NCBI GenBank assembly: GCA_022865355.1
Contig: JALHST010000294.1
Coordinates: 1-34,948 of the forward strand
DNA: 34,948 nucleotides
Origin: Maribacter sp.
Lineage (GTDB): Bacteria > Bacteroidota > Bacteroidia > Flavobacteriales > Flavobacteriaceae
Direction: 5' to 3'
Shown: positions 19,150-27,213 of the stretch, in pieces
How the letters are laid out: each line of letters begins with the position of its first letter
Numbering within the stretch: the first letter of the stretch is position 1
Notes under the pieces: model-generated
Told to the model about the DNA's origin: nothing
Databases searched by the model: none
Seen by the model: only the letters and a program-made list of their open reading frames with translations
Translations under genes and position numbers: made by a program

Positions 19150-19965
19150 ATGCGAAGGATAATATTCCCTTATATGTTCTTGTTACTTTTGGCTGGATGC
19201 CAAGACGTAATCGAAGTCGATGTGCCCGTAGACAAGCCGAGACTTGTAATAGATGGCGTGATACGCTTATATGACACGCTTCAACCTACGGTAGAAGTGC
19301 AAGTTACTGCCAGCATAACAAGTCCATTTTTTGAAGAAATACAACCTGCACACTTAACAGGGATAACGCTAACGAATAGTACAGACGATACAAGCGTGGA
19401 ACTTGATGAACTAGGGCCAAATTCAGGGGTCTATAAGAAGGAAGTTCAACAAACCATGTTGACCCAGGGAGTGTTATTGTTGACCATTGATTATGAAGGG
19501 CAAAACTACGTTGCAAGCACCCAATTTGTCCCAAGCGTTCCTATAGATAGTCTTGTTCAAGGTGAAGGGACTTTGTTCACAGGGAAAGAAACCGAAGTAC
19601 AACTATCTTTCACGGATGCCCCGGACAGAACCGATTTTTATCTATTTGATTTTGATTTCAATCAATATCTAGTTTCCGAGGATACGTTTTATCCCGGTCA
19701 ATCTTTTCAATTTTCATACTTCTATGACGAGGATCTACAACCAGGCACCGAACTACAAATTAGTATTCTCGGTGTGGATGAGTCTTTTTTTAACTATATG
19801 AATCAATTGATCGTTCAAAGTGGCGGGGACCAAGGCCCGTTTCAAACCCAATCGGCCACCGTAAAAGGGAATATCGTAAACACTTCCGAACCAGGCAATT
19901 TTGCCTTGGGCTACTTTGCAGTTTGTCAAGCGTATTCCGATTCGTTGTTGATTAAAGAAAAATAG
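19150..19965 (+). CDS. DUF4249 lipoprotein, partner of the TonB-dependent receptor
   Basis: The 271-residue protein starts 3 bases after the receptor gene. It has a lipoprotein signal with lipobox LLAGC (C17), followed by an acidic stretch (QDVIEVDV), and then the DUF4249 beta-rich body (PRLVIDGVIRLYDTLQPTVE, FYLFDFDFNQYL, FALGYFAVCQAYSDS at the end). DUF4249 proteins regularly accompany TonB-dependent receptors in Bacteroidetes and are thought to be surface or periplasmic accessory lipoproteins, by analogy with SusD. Their ligand is unknown. Length is typical and no truncation is visible. Confidence 0.9.
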   Translation: MRRIIFPYMFLLLLAGCQDVIEVDVPVDKPRLVIDGVIRLYDTLQPTVEVQVTASITSPFFEEIQPAHLTGITLTNSTDDTSVELDELGPNSGVYKKEVQQTMLTQGVLLLTIDYEGQNYVASTQFVPSVPIDSLVQGEGTLFTGKETEVQLSFTDAPDRTDFYLFDFDFNQYLVSEDTFYPGQSFQFSYFYDEDLQPGTELQISILGVDESFFNYMNQLIVQSGGDQGPFQTQSATVKGNIVNTSEPGNFALGYFAVCQAYSDSLLIKEK

Positions 19966-20181
19966 GTTGCGCAAGTATTTTTAAAGAGGTGTTTGAAGGT
20001 CATTGGATCGCCCGAATAGTGTGCGTTTTCCCCACCAATTAATTTGGGTTGGTCGGCATTCTTGATTTCAAAGGCCGCTTCAATCCTTAATTACCTAATT
20101 TTTGGAAATCGAGCCCACCTACATCTCTCTGTTACGATATAATATGAATTGATTATCCCTCTTAATTAAGGCTATAATCGG

Positions 20182-20189
20182 TATTTTTG
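20182..20189 (+). promoter_or_regulatory. Putative -7 element of the DUF6095 gene
   Basis: TATTTTTG matches TANNTTTG, 22 bases before the ATG at 20212. No TTG at the right distance. The remaining bases of the 246-base gap after the DUF4249 gene show no gene and no clear terminator. Confidence 0.5.
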
Positions 20190-20211
20190 TGGAACTCGAC
20201 TCGCCTGTCAT

Positions 20212-20442
20212 ATGAAAACTGATAAAGATCTGCTTATCAAAGGCCTAAAAAATGTAGCCTATACCATTGCCTTAATGTTCATAGCGCCCGTTGTTCTTTT
20301 TGAGGCGTTCAAAAATCAGGGACATCCCTGGTTTTGGCCTGTTCTTATTTTCGGGGGGCTACTCGCGATATCGGCAATCGCCCTAGGTTTTTATAGTATC
20401 AAAGTTATTATGGATGCCTTTTTCGGCACGAAAAAAAAATAA
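20212..20442 (+). CDS. DUF6095 small membrane protein
   Basis: The 76-residue protein has two membrane helices (about 14-31 and 42-67) separated by the conserved-looking EAFKNQGHPWFWPVLIFGGL. This matches the small DUF6095 proteins of Flavobacteriia as I know them. Both ends carry lysines, so N and C termini are probably cytoplasmic. It stands alone between the DUF4249 gene and the convergent DUF4294 gene. Function unknown. Confidence 0.8.
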   Translation: MKTDKDLLIKGLKNVAYTIALMFIAPVVLFEAFKNQGHPWFWPVLIFGGLLAISAIALGFYSIKVIMDAFFGTKKK

Positions 20443-20524
20443 TATGCGAAGTTTTGTGAAGATGCTATGAAGACTTTTGTTTTTATAGCGCGGTTTGTCA
20501 TGAAGCAGTCAGAATTCGTGTGAC

Positions 20525-21214
20525 CTATTCTTTACCGCCTTTTTTTTGTGTATTCCATTTATTGGTCAACTCGGAAAAATCATAATCCAATGCCGACTTC
20601 TGCCGTACCAAAAGACCTGAAGTAAATGCCCTTTGCAGAATATCTTCGATAAGATAGTCTTCTTGTAACAAATCTGGCTTGAACTCTTCTTTGATGCTGA
20701 TCTTAAAAAATTTCGCGGTCGTATTGTACCAAAAGGCCCGCCAACCGTTTCTGAGTTCCTTTACTAAATCAAAAGCCGTCTTTCCGGTCTGTCTATAAAT
20801 GAGCTTAACCAAAATTTGTCCTTCGGTTCGTGTCAACTTTTTAAGTTCATCGGAGAATTCACCCTCAATATACTTTTGTACCTCTTTTGTATATTTATGG
20901 CGCTTTCTGGGTTTGGTGATTCTTGCAAGACTATCGTTTAATTCGACCAAACGCTCGGCAGCCAGCTTTGCATAGGGGTATACTTTAATGGTTTTTCGAC
21001 GTAAAATATAGTATCGTAATTTCTCCTCGTAGTTGGGAAAATCGAGTTTCCCGAAAACATAAACTTCGTCGAGGTCGATTGAACTGCGAAAAATCGAATC
21101 TCCCTCAATAATAATAAGGCTCTCTTGTAAAGAATCAATTGGATGGTCTGGGACTTGAGATATCCCAAGAAAACAGAGGGCGTTAAACAATAATAATGCA
21201 ATTCGTTTTTTCAT
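20525..21214 (-). CDS. DUF4294 exported protein
   Basis: The 229-residue protein has a signal peptide (about 1-19) and then the DUF4294 region: IDLDEVYVFGKLDFPNYEEK, YYILRRKTIKVYPYAKLAAE, and LTRTEGQILVKLIYRQTGKT. Domain and order agree with proteins found throughout Bacteroidetes. It is very basic in the middle and helical, and presumably periplasmic. It is divergent from the M42 peptidase gene, an arrangement I recall from related genomes. A CAAAATTA at 21241-21248 (minus TAATTTTG) gives a -7 element 27 bases upstream. Function unknown. Confidence 0.87.
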   Translation of the reverse strand: MKKRIALLLFNALCFLGISQVPDHPIDSLQESLIIIEGDSIFRSSIDLDEVYVFGKLDFPNYEEKLRYYILRRKTIKVYPYAKLAAERLVELNDSLARITKPRKRHKYTKEVQKYIEGEFSDELKKLTRTEGQILVKLIYRQTGKTAFDLVKELRNGWRAFWYNTTAKFFKISIKEEFKPDLLQEDYLIEDILQRAFTSGLLVRQKSALDYDFSELTNKWNTQKKGGKE

Positions 21215-21240
21215 TTTAATGGAAGGTGCAAAAACCTAGC

Positions 21241-21248
21241 CAAAATTA
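21241..21248 (-). promoter_or_regulatory. Putative -7 element of the DUF4294 gene
   Basis: On the minus strand this reads TAATTTTG (TANNTTTG), 27 bases from the start codon at 21214. No TTG is seen at the right distance. It lies 44 bases from the divergent -7 element of the M42 gene. Confidence 0.45.
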
Positions 21249-21292
21249 ATGATAAAGATGTGATGATATTATTAATTAAAAGTGAATATTGC

Positions 21293-21300
21293 TAAGTTTG
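21293..21300 (+). promoter_or_regulatory. Putative -7 element of the M42 peptidase gene
   Basis: TAAGTTTG matches TANNTTTG and lies 19 bases before the ATG at 21320. The region 20 bases upstream is AT-rich without TTG. Confidence 0.5.
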
Positions 21301-21319
21301 CACTTAAATAGAAGTCTAA

Positions 21320-22408
21320 ATGAGCACTACCAAGATACTTACTAAAAAATCACTTGATTTCTTTGAAAAATACCTTAACAATGCAGCCCCAACGGGTTAT
21401 GAATGGGAAGGTCAAAAACTATGGATGAACTATCTCAAGCCGTATGTTGATACTTTCATTACCGATACCTATGGAACCGCGGTGGGGGTAATCAATCCAA
21501 ACGCAAAATACAAAGTGGTCATCGAAGGACATTCCGATGAGATTTCCTGGTACGTGAACTATGTTACGGATAACGGACTCATCTACGTTATTCGAAATGG
21601 AGGCAGCGATCATCAAATCGCGGCTTCCAAATGGGTCAATATTCATACTAAAAAAGGAATCGTCGAAGGGGTCTTTGGATGGCCCGCCATTCACACGAGA
21701 AAAGCCGACAAGGAAGAAGCCCCGAAACTCGATAATATATTTATCGATATCGGCGCGAAGGACAAGGCAGAGGTTGAAAAATTAGGCGTGCATGTGGGTT
21801 GTGTTATAACGTATCCCGACACCTTTCATATTTTGAACAAAAACAAATTTGTCTGCAGGGCCATAGACAACCGGGCAGGTGGGTTTATGATCGCGGAGGT
21901 AGCCAGATTGCTTCACGAGAACAAGAAGAAGCTGCCTTTTGGGCTCTATGTCACGAATTCGGTTCAGGAGGAAATTGGTCTACGCGGGGCAGAAATGATT
22001 ACGAATACCATTAAGCCCAATGTCGCAATCATTACCGATGTCTGTCACGATACTACGACGCCCATGATCGAGAAAAAAACCCAAGGGCATACAGAAATCG
22101 GCGCAGGTCCGGTCATTTCATATGCCCCGGCGGTGCATAATAAATTACGTGAAAGAATAATCGAAACCGCTGAAAAGAAAAAAATACCCTTTCAGCGTAT
22201 GGCGGCTTCCCGATCTACCGGTACTGATACCGATGCATTCGCATATAGCAACGGTGGGGTTGCCTCGGCTCTGATCTCATTGCCTTTGCGATATATGCAT
22301 ACTACGGTAGAAACCGTACATCAGGATGATGTTGAGAACGTGATTCGATTAATCTATGAAACATTGCTGACCATAAAGCAAGGGGAAACCTTTAGCTATT
22401 TTGATTAG
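21320..22408 (+). CDS. M42-family metallo-aminopeptidase
   Basis: M42 enzymes are large dodecameric cytoplasmic aminopeptidases that trim peptides. The 362-residue protein has all metal ligands in place: H71 in VIEGHSDEIS, the bridging D183 in RAIDNRAGG, the catalytic pair E217/E218 in VQEEIGLRGAE, D240 in ITDVCHD, and H334 in TTVETVHQDD. The SRSTGTDTDAF segment is also typical. Families of this type are often annotated as glucanase or FrvX; aminopeptidase activity is the better guess. No signal peptide. The Nudix gene follows after 52 bases, probably on the same transcript. Confidence 0.93.
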   Translation: MSTTKILTKKSLDFFEKYLNNAAPTGYEWEGQKLWMNYLKPYVDTFITDTYGTAVGVINPNAKYKVVIEGHSDEISWYVNYVTDNGLIYVIRNGGSDHQIAASKWVNIHTKKGIVEGVFGWPAIHTRKADKEEAPKLDNIFIDIGAKDKAEVEKLGVHVGCVITYPDTFHILNKNKFVCRAIDNRAGGFMIAEVARLLHENKKKLPFGLYVTNSVQEEIGLRGAEMITNTIKPNVAIITDVCHDTTTPMIEKKTQGHTEIGAGPVISYAPAVHNKLRERIIETAEKKKIPFQRMAASRSTGTDTDAFAYSNGGVASALISLPLRYMHTTVETVHQDDVENVIRLIYETLLTIKQGETFSYFD

Positions 22409-22460
22409 ACCATGTCAAAATTCCTATGTCTGTAAAAGGAGTATGACTTCTTAAAAAGTA

Positions 22461-23021
22461 ATGTCTATTCATATGGATGAATTAGTTGATATCCTTGATT
22501 CCCATGGAAATAGTACAGGGAAAACCCTCCTTAAATCAGAGGCACACCGCAAAGGTTTGTTTCATCGAACAGTACACATTTGGCTCTATACCCAAAATGG
22601 AAAAATATTGATACAACAAAGGGCCAAGAACAAAGAAACGCACCCCCTCCTTTGGGATGTTTCGGTAGCTGGGCATATTGGCGCAGGAGAGGACATCGAA
22701 GAATCGGCCATACGGGAGATTGCCGAGGAAATAGGACTAAAAGTATCAAAAGAAGATCTATTCAAAATTGGTATTTTCAAAGCAGTCCATCACCATACGA
22801 AAAGTCTGATAGACTGTGAATTTCACCACACTTTTTTATGCGAACTGAGAATACCTTTGCAGCGTTTGCAAAAACAGGATAACGAAGTAGCCGCATTAAA
22901 ATTAATTCCGATTACACAATTTTCAGAGGAAACCTGGGGTATGGCCAATCTTCAAAAATATGTGCCACATGGTACCCATTATTATAAAACGGTAATCATG
23001 GCGATTAAAGCCTGTTTATAG
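22461..23021 (+). CDS. Nudix hydrolase (IDI/YfcD-like)
   Basis: The 186-residue protein has a perfect Nudix box GX5EX7REUXEEXGU from G71 to L93 (GHIGAGEDIEESAIREIAEE is its first part). The N-terminal MDELVDILDSHGNSTGKTLL and the LWDVSVAGH segment resemble the isopentenyl-diphosphate isomerase-like/YfcD branch, but I do not call it an isomerase: the cysteine and glutamate pattern of type I IDI is not clear. The substrate is unknown. A second in-frame ATG lies 4 codons in and could be the real start. The stop overlaps the convergent hisS stop by 6 bases. Confidence 0.88.
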   Translation: MSIHMDELVDILDSHGNSTGKTLLKSEAHRKGLFHRTVHIWLYTQNGKILIQQRAKNKETHPLLWDVSVAGHIGAGEDIEESAIREIAEEIGLKVSKEDLFKIGIFKAVHHHTKSLIDCEFHHTFLCELRIPLQRLQKQDNEVAALKLIPITQFSEETWGMANLQKYVPHGTHYYKTVIMAIKACL

Positions 23022-24392
23022 GTCTTTGACAAAATCGGCCGGAGAATCCAAGCTATACTCTTTCTGGCTTCCTTGTGCCATATTCTTCACAACAAATTTA
23101 TTTTCATTTACTTCCTGTTCCCCAATGAAGATTACATGTGGCACGCGACGGCTATTCGCATATTTGAGTTGTTTTTGAATCTTCGCTTCAGTGGGGTATA
23201 CATCCGTTTTTATTCCTAATTTTCGAAGTGCGGCAGCCAGTTTTAATGAGGCGAAAGCCTCCTTTTCCCCAAAATTCAAACAAAGTACCTGCAAATATTG
23301 GTCAATAGCTTTTGGGAACAGCTCCAGTTCCTCCAAAACAAGATAAATCCTGTCCAATCCGAATGAGATACCCACCCCGCTTACATCGTTGAGCCCAAAA
23401 ATACCGGTGAGGTCGTCATACCTTCCACCACCGCCAATGGATCCCATGTCGACTTCCTTCGGGGCAGCCACCTCGAATATCGTTCCAGTATAATAATTGA
23501 GTCCGCGCGCCAAGGTCACATCAATAGTGAGACTGGCCGACCGCAATCCTAACTCCTCAATGAGCTTTACAATAAATGAAAGTTCATCGACTCCTTGGGT
23601 TCCTTCCTTGGAATCTTTCAATAGTTCCTTGAGCGATTTTAGTTGCTCAAAATTGTTGCCGGATAATGAGAACAACGGGGCCGACTTTTCAATCGCTGCC
23701 TCGGAAATTCCTTTTTCCAACATTTCGTTTTTAACACCCTCCTCCCCTATTTTGTCGAGTTTATCGAGGGCTACGGTGAAATCGACCAAATGCTCCTTCG
23801 CCCCAATGACCTCTGAGATTCCTGCCAGAATTTTACGATTGTTCAGTTTTATGGTTATACCCCGCAAATTAAGTCCTTCAAAAACAGCATCGTAAAGTTG
23901 TATGAATTCAACTTCCTGAAATAGCGAATTGGCTCCGACAACATCAGCATCACATTGGAAAAACTCACGAAAACGACCTTTTTGAGGTCGATCCGCCCGC
24001 CAAACTGGTTGAATCTGATAGCGTTTGAACGGAAAATCAAGGTCGTTTTGGTGCATGACCACATACCGCGCAAAAGGCACCGTTAGATCATATCGAAGTG
24101 CTTTTTCAGAAATCTTTGGAGTAAGTGCATTGCTATTTTTAGAATTATAAGTGGCTTCATCGACCTTGGCCAAATAATCCCCAGAATTCAGTATCTTAAA
24201 AATCAAGCGGTCACCTTCGTCTCCATATTTACCCATAAGGGTCTCCGAATTTTCAAATGAAGGCGTTTCGATAGGCTGAAAACCGAATAATTCAAAATTT
24301 TTCCTTACAATGTCCTGAATGTAGGTACGCTTAGCGATTTCAGAAGGGGAAAAATCCCTTGTTCCCTTCGGTATGCTTGGTTTTTGTGCCAT
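23016..24392 (-). CDS. hisS: Histidyl-tRNA synthetase
   Basis: HisRS charges tRNA-His. The 458-residue class II synthetase has N-terminal KGTRDFSPSE, motif 2 GRFREFFQCDADVVG (139-153), the HisRS signature RGLNYYTGTIFE (296-307), GGGRYDDLTGIFG, motif 3 GVGISFGLDRIY (339-350), and a C-terminal anticodon-binding domain from about 360. All expected elements are present. It is preceded by a full-consensus promoter (24409-24440) whose -33 box lies in a GC-rich inverted repeat. Its 3' end overlaps the Nudix gene by 6 bases. Confidence 0.97.
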   Translation of the reverse strand: MAQKPSIPKGTRDFSPSEIAKRTYIQDIVRKNFELFGFQPIETPSFENSETLMGKYGDEGDRLIFKILNSGDYLAKVDEATYNSKNSNALTPKISEKALRYDLTVPFARYVVMHQNDLDFPFKRYQIQPVWRADRPQKGRFREFFQCDADVVGANSLFQEVEFIQLYDAVFEGLNLRGITIKLNNRKILAGISEVIGAKEHLVDFTVALDKLDKIGEEGVKNEMLEKGISEAAIEKSAPLFSLSGNNFEQLKSLKELLKDSKEGTQGVDELSFIVKLIEELGLRSASLTIDVTLARGLNYYTGTIFEVAAPKEVDMGSIGGGGRYDDLTGIFGLNDVSGVGISFGLDRIYLVLEELELFPKAIDQYLQVLCLNFGEKEAFASLKLAAALRKLGIKTDVYPTEAKIQKQLKYANSRRVPHVIFIGEQEVNENKFVVKNMAQGSQKEYSLDSPADFVKDL

Positions 24393-24408
24393 TGGTCTTT
24401 TTCTGATG

Positions 24409-24440
24409 CAAATATAGGCCTCCCCTCAATCCCTTCCAAA
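24409..24440 (-). promoter_or_regulatory. hisS promoter
   Basis: On the minus strand TTTG (24440-24437), a 20-base spacer and TATATTTG (24416-24409) give a full Bacteroidetes-type promoter. The start codon is 17 bases beyond the -7 element, so the leader should be very short, about 10 bases. Confidence 0.78.
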
Positions 24441-24449
24441 GGGAGGGCA
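24419..24449. repeat. GC-rich intergenic inverted repeat in the hisS promoter
   Basis: The stretch CCTCCCCTCAATCCCTTCCA is followed by AAGGGAGGG. TCCCTT (24430-24435) pairs with AAGGGA (24439-24444) around a 3-base loop, and outer CCTCCC / GGGAGGG give an alternative pairing. It stands out against AT-rich flanks. It resembles the CCCTTTGGGGAGG-type short repeats I recall between genes in Flavobacteriaceae, but only one copy is present here. Confidence 0.5.
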
Positions 24450-24531
24450 AGCAACATTTGCCTCCTTTTGTCTTTTTGCCATAATTTAGGAGTTATTGGA
24501 TTGTAAATTTACAACATGTACTACGTATTTT

Positions 24532-25014
24532 TCAGGGTTTCTGGTCCTCGATCATGCTATCGAACCATTGGAATAAATCGCCCTTTGTGATAACGGCGCC
24601 TTGTTGAATCAATCGAAACTTATCTAAATTCGGGTCATCTGAATAGGCTTTTGACGCAGTGAGGTATTCAACGTAATCGGATTGCCAATTTTTTTTGAAC
24701 CATTCAAAACCTGATTTGGTGGTCAAATCGATATTGGGGTTCATTACTTTTACCGAAAAAAGTTTCATTTCTTTTTTTGTCAAATAGAAAAGGTGCATAT
24801 GCTGCGATGAAATATTCTCCAGATAAGTTACTTTCGATAACACACCTTCCCAAACTAGATCACTGAACACATCGAGTTCTTCTTCTGCAATTTTTGGTTT
24901 GTTCTTTTTTAAAGAAATCCACTCGTCATTCGTAATTGATTGAGTGGCCAAAAAATTGATGAATTCTTGACGAAGTTCCTCAAATTGCTGTTTTGTAAGT
25001 CGTGTATATTTCAA
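24532..25014 (-). CDS. DUF6495 protein
   Basis: The 160-residue soluble protein (no signal peptide or membrane helix) matches the DUF6495 family of Flavobacteriia: MKYTRLTKQQFEELRQEFIN at the N terminus, DEWISLKKNKPKIAEEELDV, LTYLENISSQHMHLFYLTK-like centre (actual start VTYLENISSQH), and WFDSMIEDQ at the end. It lies between the ribosomal protein operon and hisS, separated from the former by a terminator at 25106-25148. No exact -7 element was found. Function unknown. Confidence 0.8.
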   Translation of the reverse strand: MKYTRLTKQQFEELRQEFINFLATQSITNDEWISLKKNKPKIAEEELDVFSDLVWEGVLSKVTYLENISSQHMHLFYLTKKEMKLFSVKVMNPNIDLTTKSGFEWFKKNWQSDYVEYLTASKAYSDDPNLDKFRLIQQGAVITKGDLFQWFDSMIEDQKP

Positions 25015-25105
25015 ATTCCCAAAAACTTAATAAGTTTTATTTTAGGTATTCAGATGGCAATGAATCAATTATTTTTTGAATGTCGCAATGTGTTATCCAA
25101 ATAGC

Positions 25106-25148
25106 AAAAAAAAACCGCCTTCTTTACATAGTATAAAGCTAGGCGGTT
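25106..25148 (-). terminator. Terminator of the rpsF-rpsR-rplI operon
   Basis: Read on the minus strand, AACCGCCT (25148-25141) pairs with AGGCGGTT (25120-25113), with an inner stem CTTTA / TAAAG, and a run of eight T's follows. It lies 24 bases after the rplI stop. Confidence 0.92.
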
Positions 25149-25171
25149 CAATATCCAATCAAAGGATCAAT

Positions 25172-25624
25172 CTATTTTGCTTCTGCAACTACTTCAAAGC
25201 CAAAGTCGACCAACACATCCCTATGCAATCTGATCTGTGCATTATAAGGGCCGGTTCTTTTAACGGCACCCCCTTGAATGTTAATGAATTTCTTGTCAAT
25301 TGTGTGGCCCTCTTTCTCTAAAGCTGCGGCTAAATCAATAGTCGTTACCGATCCAAAAAGCTTATCACCGGCACCGGTTTTTGCAGCTATTTTCAATTCA
25401 AGAGCTTTCAATGCCTCGGCGGTTTTCTTGGCCGCATCGACAATCTTCTTTTCTTTGTGGGCTCTTTGCTTAAGATTCTCTGCCAATACCTTTTTAGCGG
25501 ATGGGGTTGCCAACGAAGCTAAACCTTGCGGGATTAGAAAATTTCTTCCGTACCCGTTCTTCACATTTACTAAATCGTCTTTAAAACCTAAGTTTTGAAC
25601 GTCTTGCTTTAATATAAGTTCCAT
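25172..25624 (-). CDS. rplI: 50S ribosomal protein bL9
   Basis: bL9 is an elongated protein at the base of the L1 stalk. The 150-residue sequence begins MELILKQDVQNLGFKDDLVN and has the signature GYGRNFLIPQGLASLAT, the long connecting helix (about 45-75), and the C-terminal domain with KLFGSVTTIDLAAALEKEG. It is the last gene of the rpsF-rpsR-rplI operon, 12 bases after rpsR, with a terminator directly downstream. Confidence 0.98.
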   Translation of the reverse strand: MELILKQDVQNLGFKDDLVNVKNGYGRNFLIPQGLASLATPSAKKVLAENLKQRAHKEKKIVDAAKKTAEALKALELKIAAKTGAGDKLFGSVTTIDLAAALEKEGHTIDKKFINIQGGAVKRTGPYNAQIRLHRDVLVDFGFEVVAEAK

Positions 25625-25636
25625 GGTCCGTTTCTT

Positions 25637-25933
25637 TTATTTTAATAAATCCCCTACGTAGGGCATTAAAGCCAAGTGTCGCGCCCGTTTGACTGCCTGG
25701 GCCACTTTTCGCTGATATTTCAAGGAAGTGCCTGTGAGTCTTCTCGGCAATAGTTTTCCTTGTTCATTAACCAGCTTCATCAAAAAATCAGGGTCCTTAT
25801 AATCCACATATTTGATACCCGATTTTTTGAAACGGCAATATTTCTTTTTCGTATTGGTCTCAATATTTAAAGGAGTAAGATATCTAACATCCCCATCCTT
25901 TTTACCTTTTGCTTGTTGTTCTATCGTAGCCAT
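25637..25933 (-). CDS. rpsR: 30S ribosomal protein bS18
   Basis: bS18 forms a dimer with bS6 in the 30S platform. The 98-residue protein has the signature [20 protein letters not shown] and [20 protein letters not shown], followed by MPYVGDLLK. The N-terminal 30 residues are longer than in E. coli, as in other Bacteroidetes. It is 5 bases from rpsF and 12 from rplI. Confidence 0.98.
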   Translation of the reverse strand: MATIEQQAKGKKDGDVRYLTPLNIETNTKKKYCRFKKSGIKYVDYKDPDFLMKLVNEQGKLLPRRLTGTSLKYQRKVAQAVKRARHLALMPYVGDLLK

Positions 25934-25938
25934 ACTAT

Positions 25939-26280
25939 CTATGCTTTAGCGGTTTTTGACCGTGTTCTTCTTTTTTCAGCCCAAGCCACGGCGTGCTTGT
26001 CTAGTTTTACGGTCAGGAAACGCATGACGCGCTCATCCCTTTTAAACTCTTGTTCATAAGGACCGACCGTTTCCCCTGGCGAGGTAAACTCGAACAAATG
26101 GTAAAAACCACTTTTTTTGTGTTGAATGGGATATGCCAATTTTTTTAGGCCCCAATTCTCTTTGGACACCATCTTGGCGCCATTGTTAATTAAGAAATCC
26201 TCAAATTTCTTAACTGTTTCCTCTATCTGAACATCAGATAGAACGGGATTCAAAATGAAAACAGTTTCGTAATGGTTCAT
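25939..26280 (-). CDS. rpsF: 30S ribosomal protein bS6
   Basis: bS6 partners bS18. The 113-residue protein begins [20 protein letters not shown] and has [20 protein letters not shown] and [20 protein letters not shown], the family's core. First gene of the operon, with a good promoter 24 bases upstream. No ssb or priB gene lies between rpsF and rpsR, which is normal for this phylum. Confidence 0.98.
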   Translation of the reverse strand: MNHYETVFILNPVLSDVQIEETVKKFEDFLINNGAKMVSKENWGLKKLAYPIQHKKSGFYHLFEFTSPGETVGPYEQEFKRDERVMRFLTVKLDKHAVAWAEKRRTRSKTAKA

Positions 26281-26303
26281 ATTAATCTATCTTTTTAGGA
26301 TCG

Positions 26304-26334
26304 CAAAAGTAATAATAATTACGACTATTCACAA
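26304..26334 (-). promoter_or_regulatory. rpsF operon promoter
   Basis: On the minus strand TTG (26334-26332), a 20-base spacer and TACTTTTG (26311-26304) match the Bacteroidetes promoter pattern. The -7 element ends 23 bases before the rpsF ATG. Confidence 0.75.
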
Positions 26335-26513
26335 GAAAACAGAAATTTCTTCGTTATAGCTAAAACAATTATAAAAATGAACTTAACCAAATCTTAACTT
26401 ATGATCATTTGCCAATTACACAGAATACCTTGCAATGTTTACAACTTTTATTGTGGTTCATTGCAAATTTTCGGTAATTTGTTGATGATTTAACCCCACA
26501 AATCAACCCATTT

Positions 26514-27206
26514 ATGAAATTAAGAAGTATTATTGTTGACGATTCGTCTATGCAGCGTATGGCGGTCGCGAAACTGGTCAACAACCACCCGAACCTAGCA
26601 ATGGTGGCCGAATACAGCAACGCTATCGAGGCAAAGAATGGCATTAAAAACAATGAGATAGATCTAATTTTTCTAGACGTCGAAATGCCGATTATCAATG
26701 GATTCGACCTACTCGAGTCACTCGAAAACAGTCCACAGGTCATCTTGATTACCGGAAAACCTGATTATGCTCTCAAAGCCTTCGACTATGATGTAACAGA
26801 CTATTTGCACAAGCCAATTACTATGGCTCGCTTTGATGCTTCCGTCAAAAGGGCGGTTGCGAAATTTGAGCAAATGCACAGGGTTGATGAAGACGAGGAG
26901 CATATATTCGTAAAAAGTAATCTCAAAAAGCGAAAAGTGATCCTTAATGATATTAAATGGATCGAAGCTCTAGGGGATTACATAAAATTGGTAACCGATG
27001 AAGCCAATATCGTAATTTTATCAACAATGAAATCGTTTGAAAAACAGTTGCCGGAAGACAAGTTCTTACGTATCCATAAATCGTATATCATAAATTTGGA
27101 GAAAGTTGAGAAATTCAACAGTAAGAATGTCGAAGTAAGCGGAAGGTCTATTCCTTTAAGCCGAAATAAGAAAACCGAACTGGCGGAAGCTTTGAGTAAC
27201 GTTTAG
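26514..27206 (+). CDS. LytTR-type response regulator
   Basis: The 230-residue protein has an N-terminal receiver domain with acidic D9/D10, phospho-acceptor D55 in LIFLDVEMPIINGFDL, T80 and K100, followed by a LytTR DNA-binding domain (about 128-230, with KWIEALGDYIKLVTDEANIV and FLRIHKSYIINLEKVEKF). Proteins of this sort are usually paired with a LytS/YehU-type (HisKA-less, His_kinase) sensor; none is next to it here. It is divergent from rpsF and nearly abuts the convergent priA gene (7 bases). Targets cannot be inferred. Confidence 0.93.
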   Translation: MKLRSIIVDDSSMQRMAVAKLVNNHPNLAMVAEYSNAIEAKNGIKNNEIDLIFLDVEMPIINGFDLLESLENSPQVILITGKPDYALKAFDYDVTDYLHKPITMARFDASVKRAVAKFEQMHRVDEDEEHIFVKSNLKKRKVILNDIKWIEALGDYIKLVTDEANIVILSTMKSFEKQLPEDKFLRIHKSYIINLEKVEKFNSKNVEVSGRSIPLSRNKKTELAEALSNV

Positions 27207-27213
27207 TGTTTAT

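Noticed and set aside
23497-23895. 132-codon plus-strand frame inside hisS
   Set aside because: Antisense shadow of a well-conserved synthetase; no domain features and no start context.
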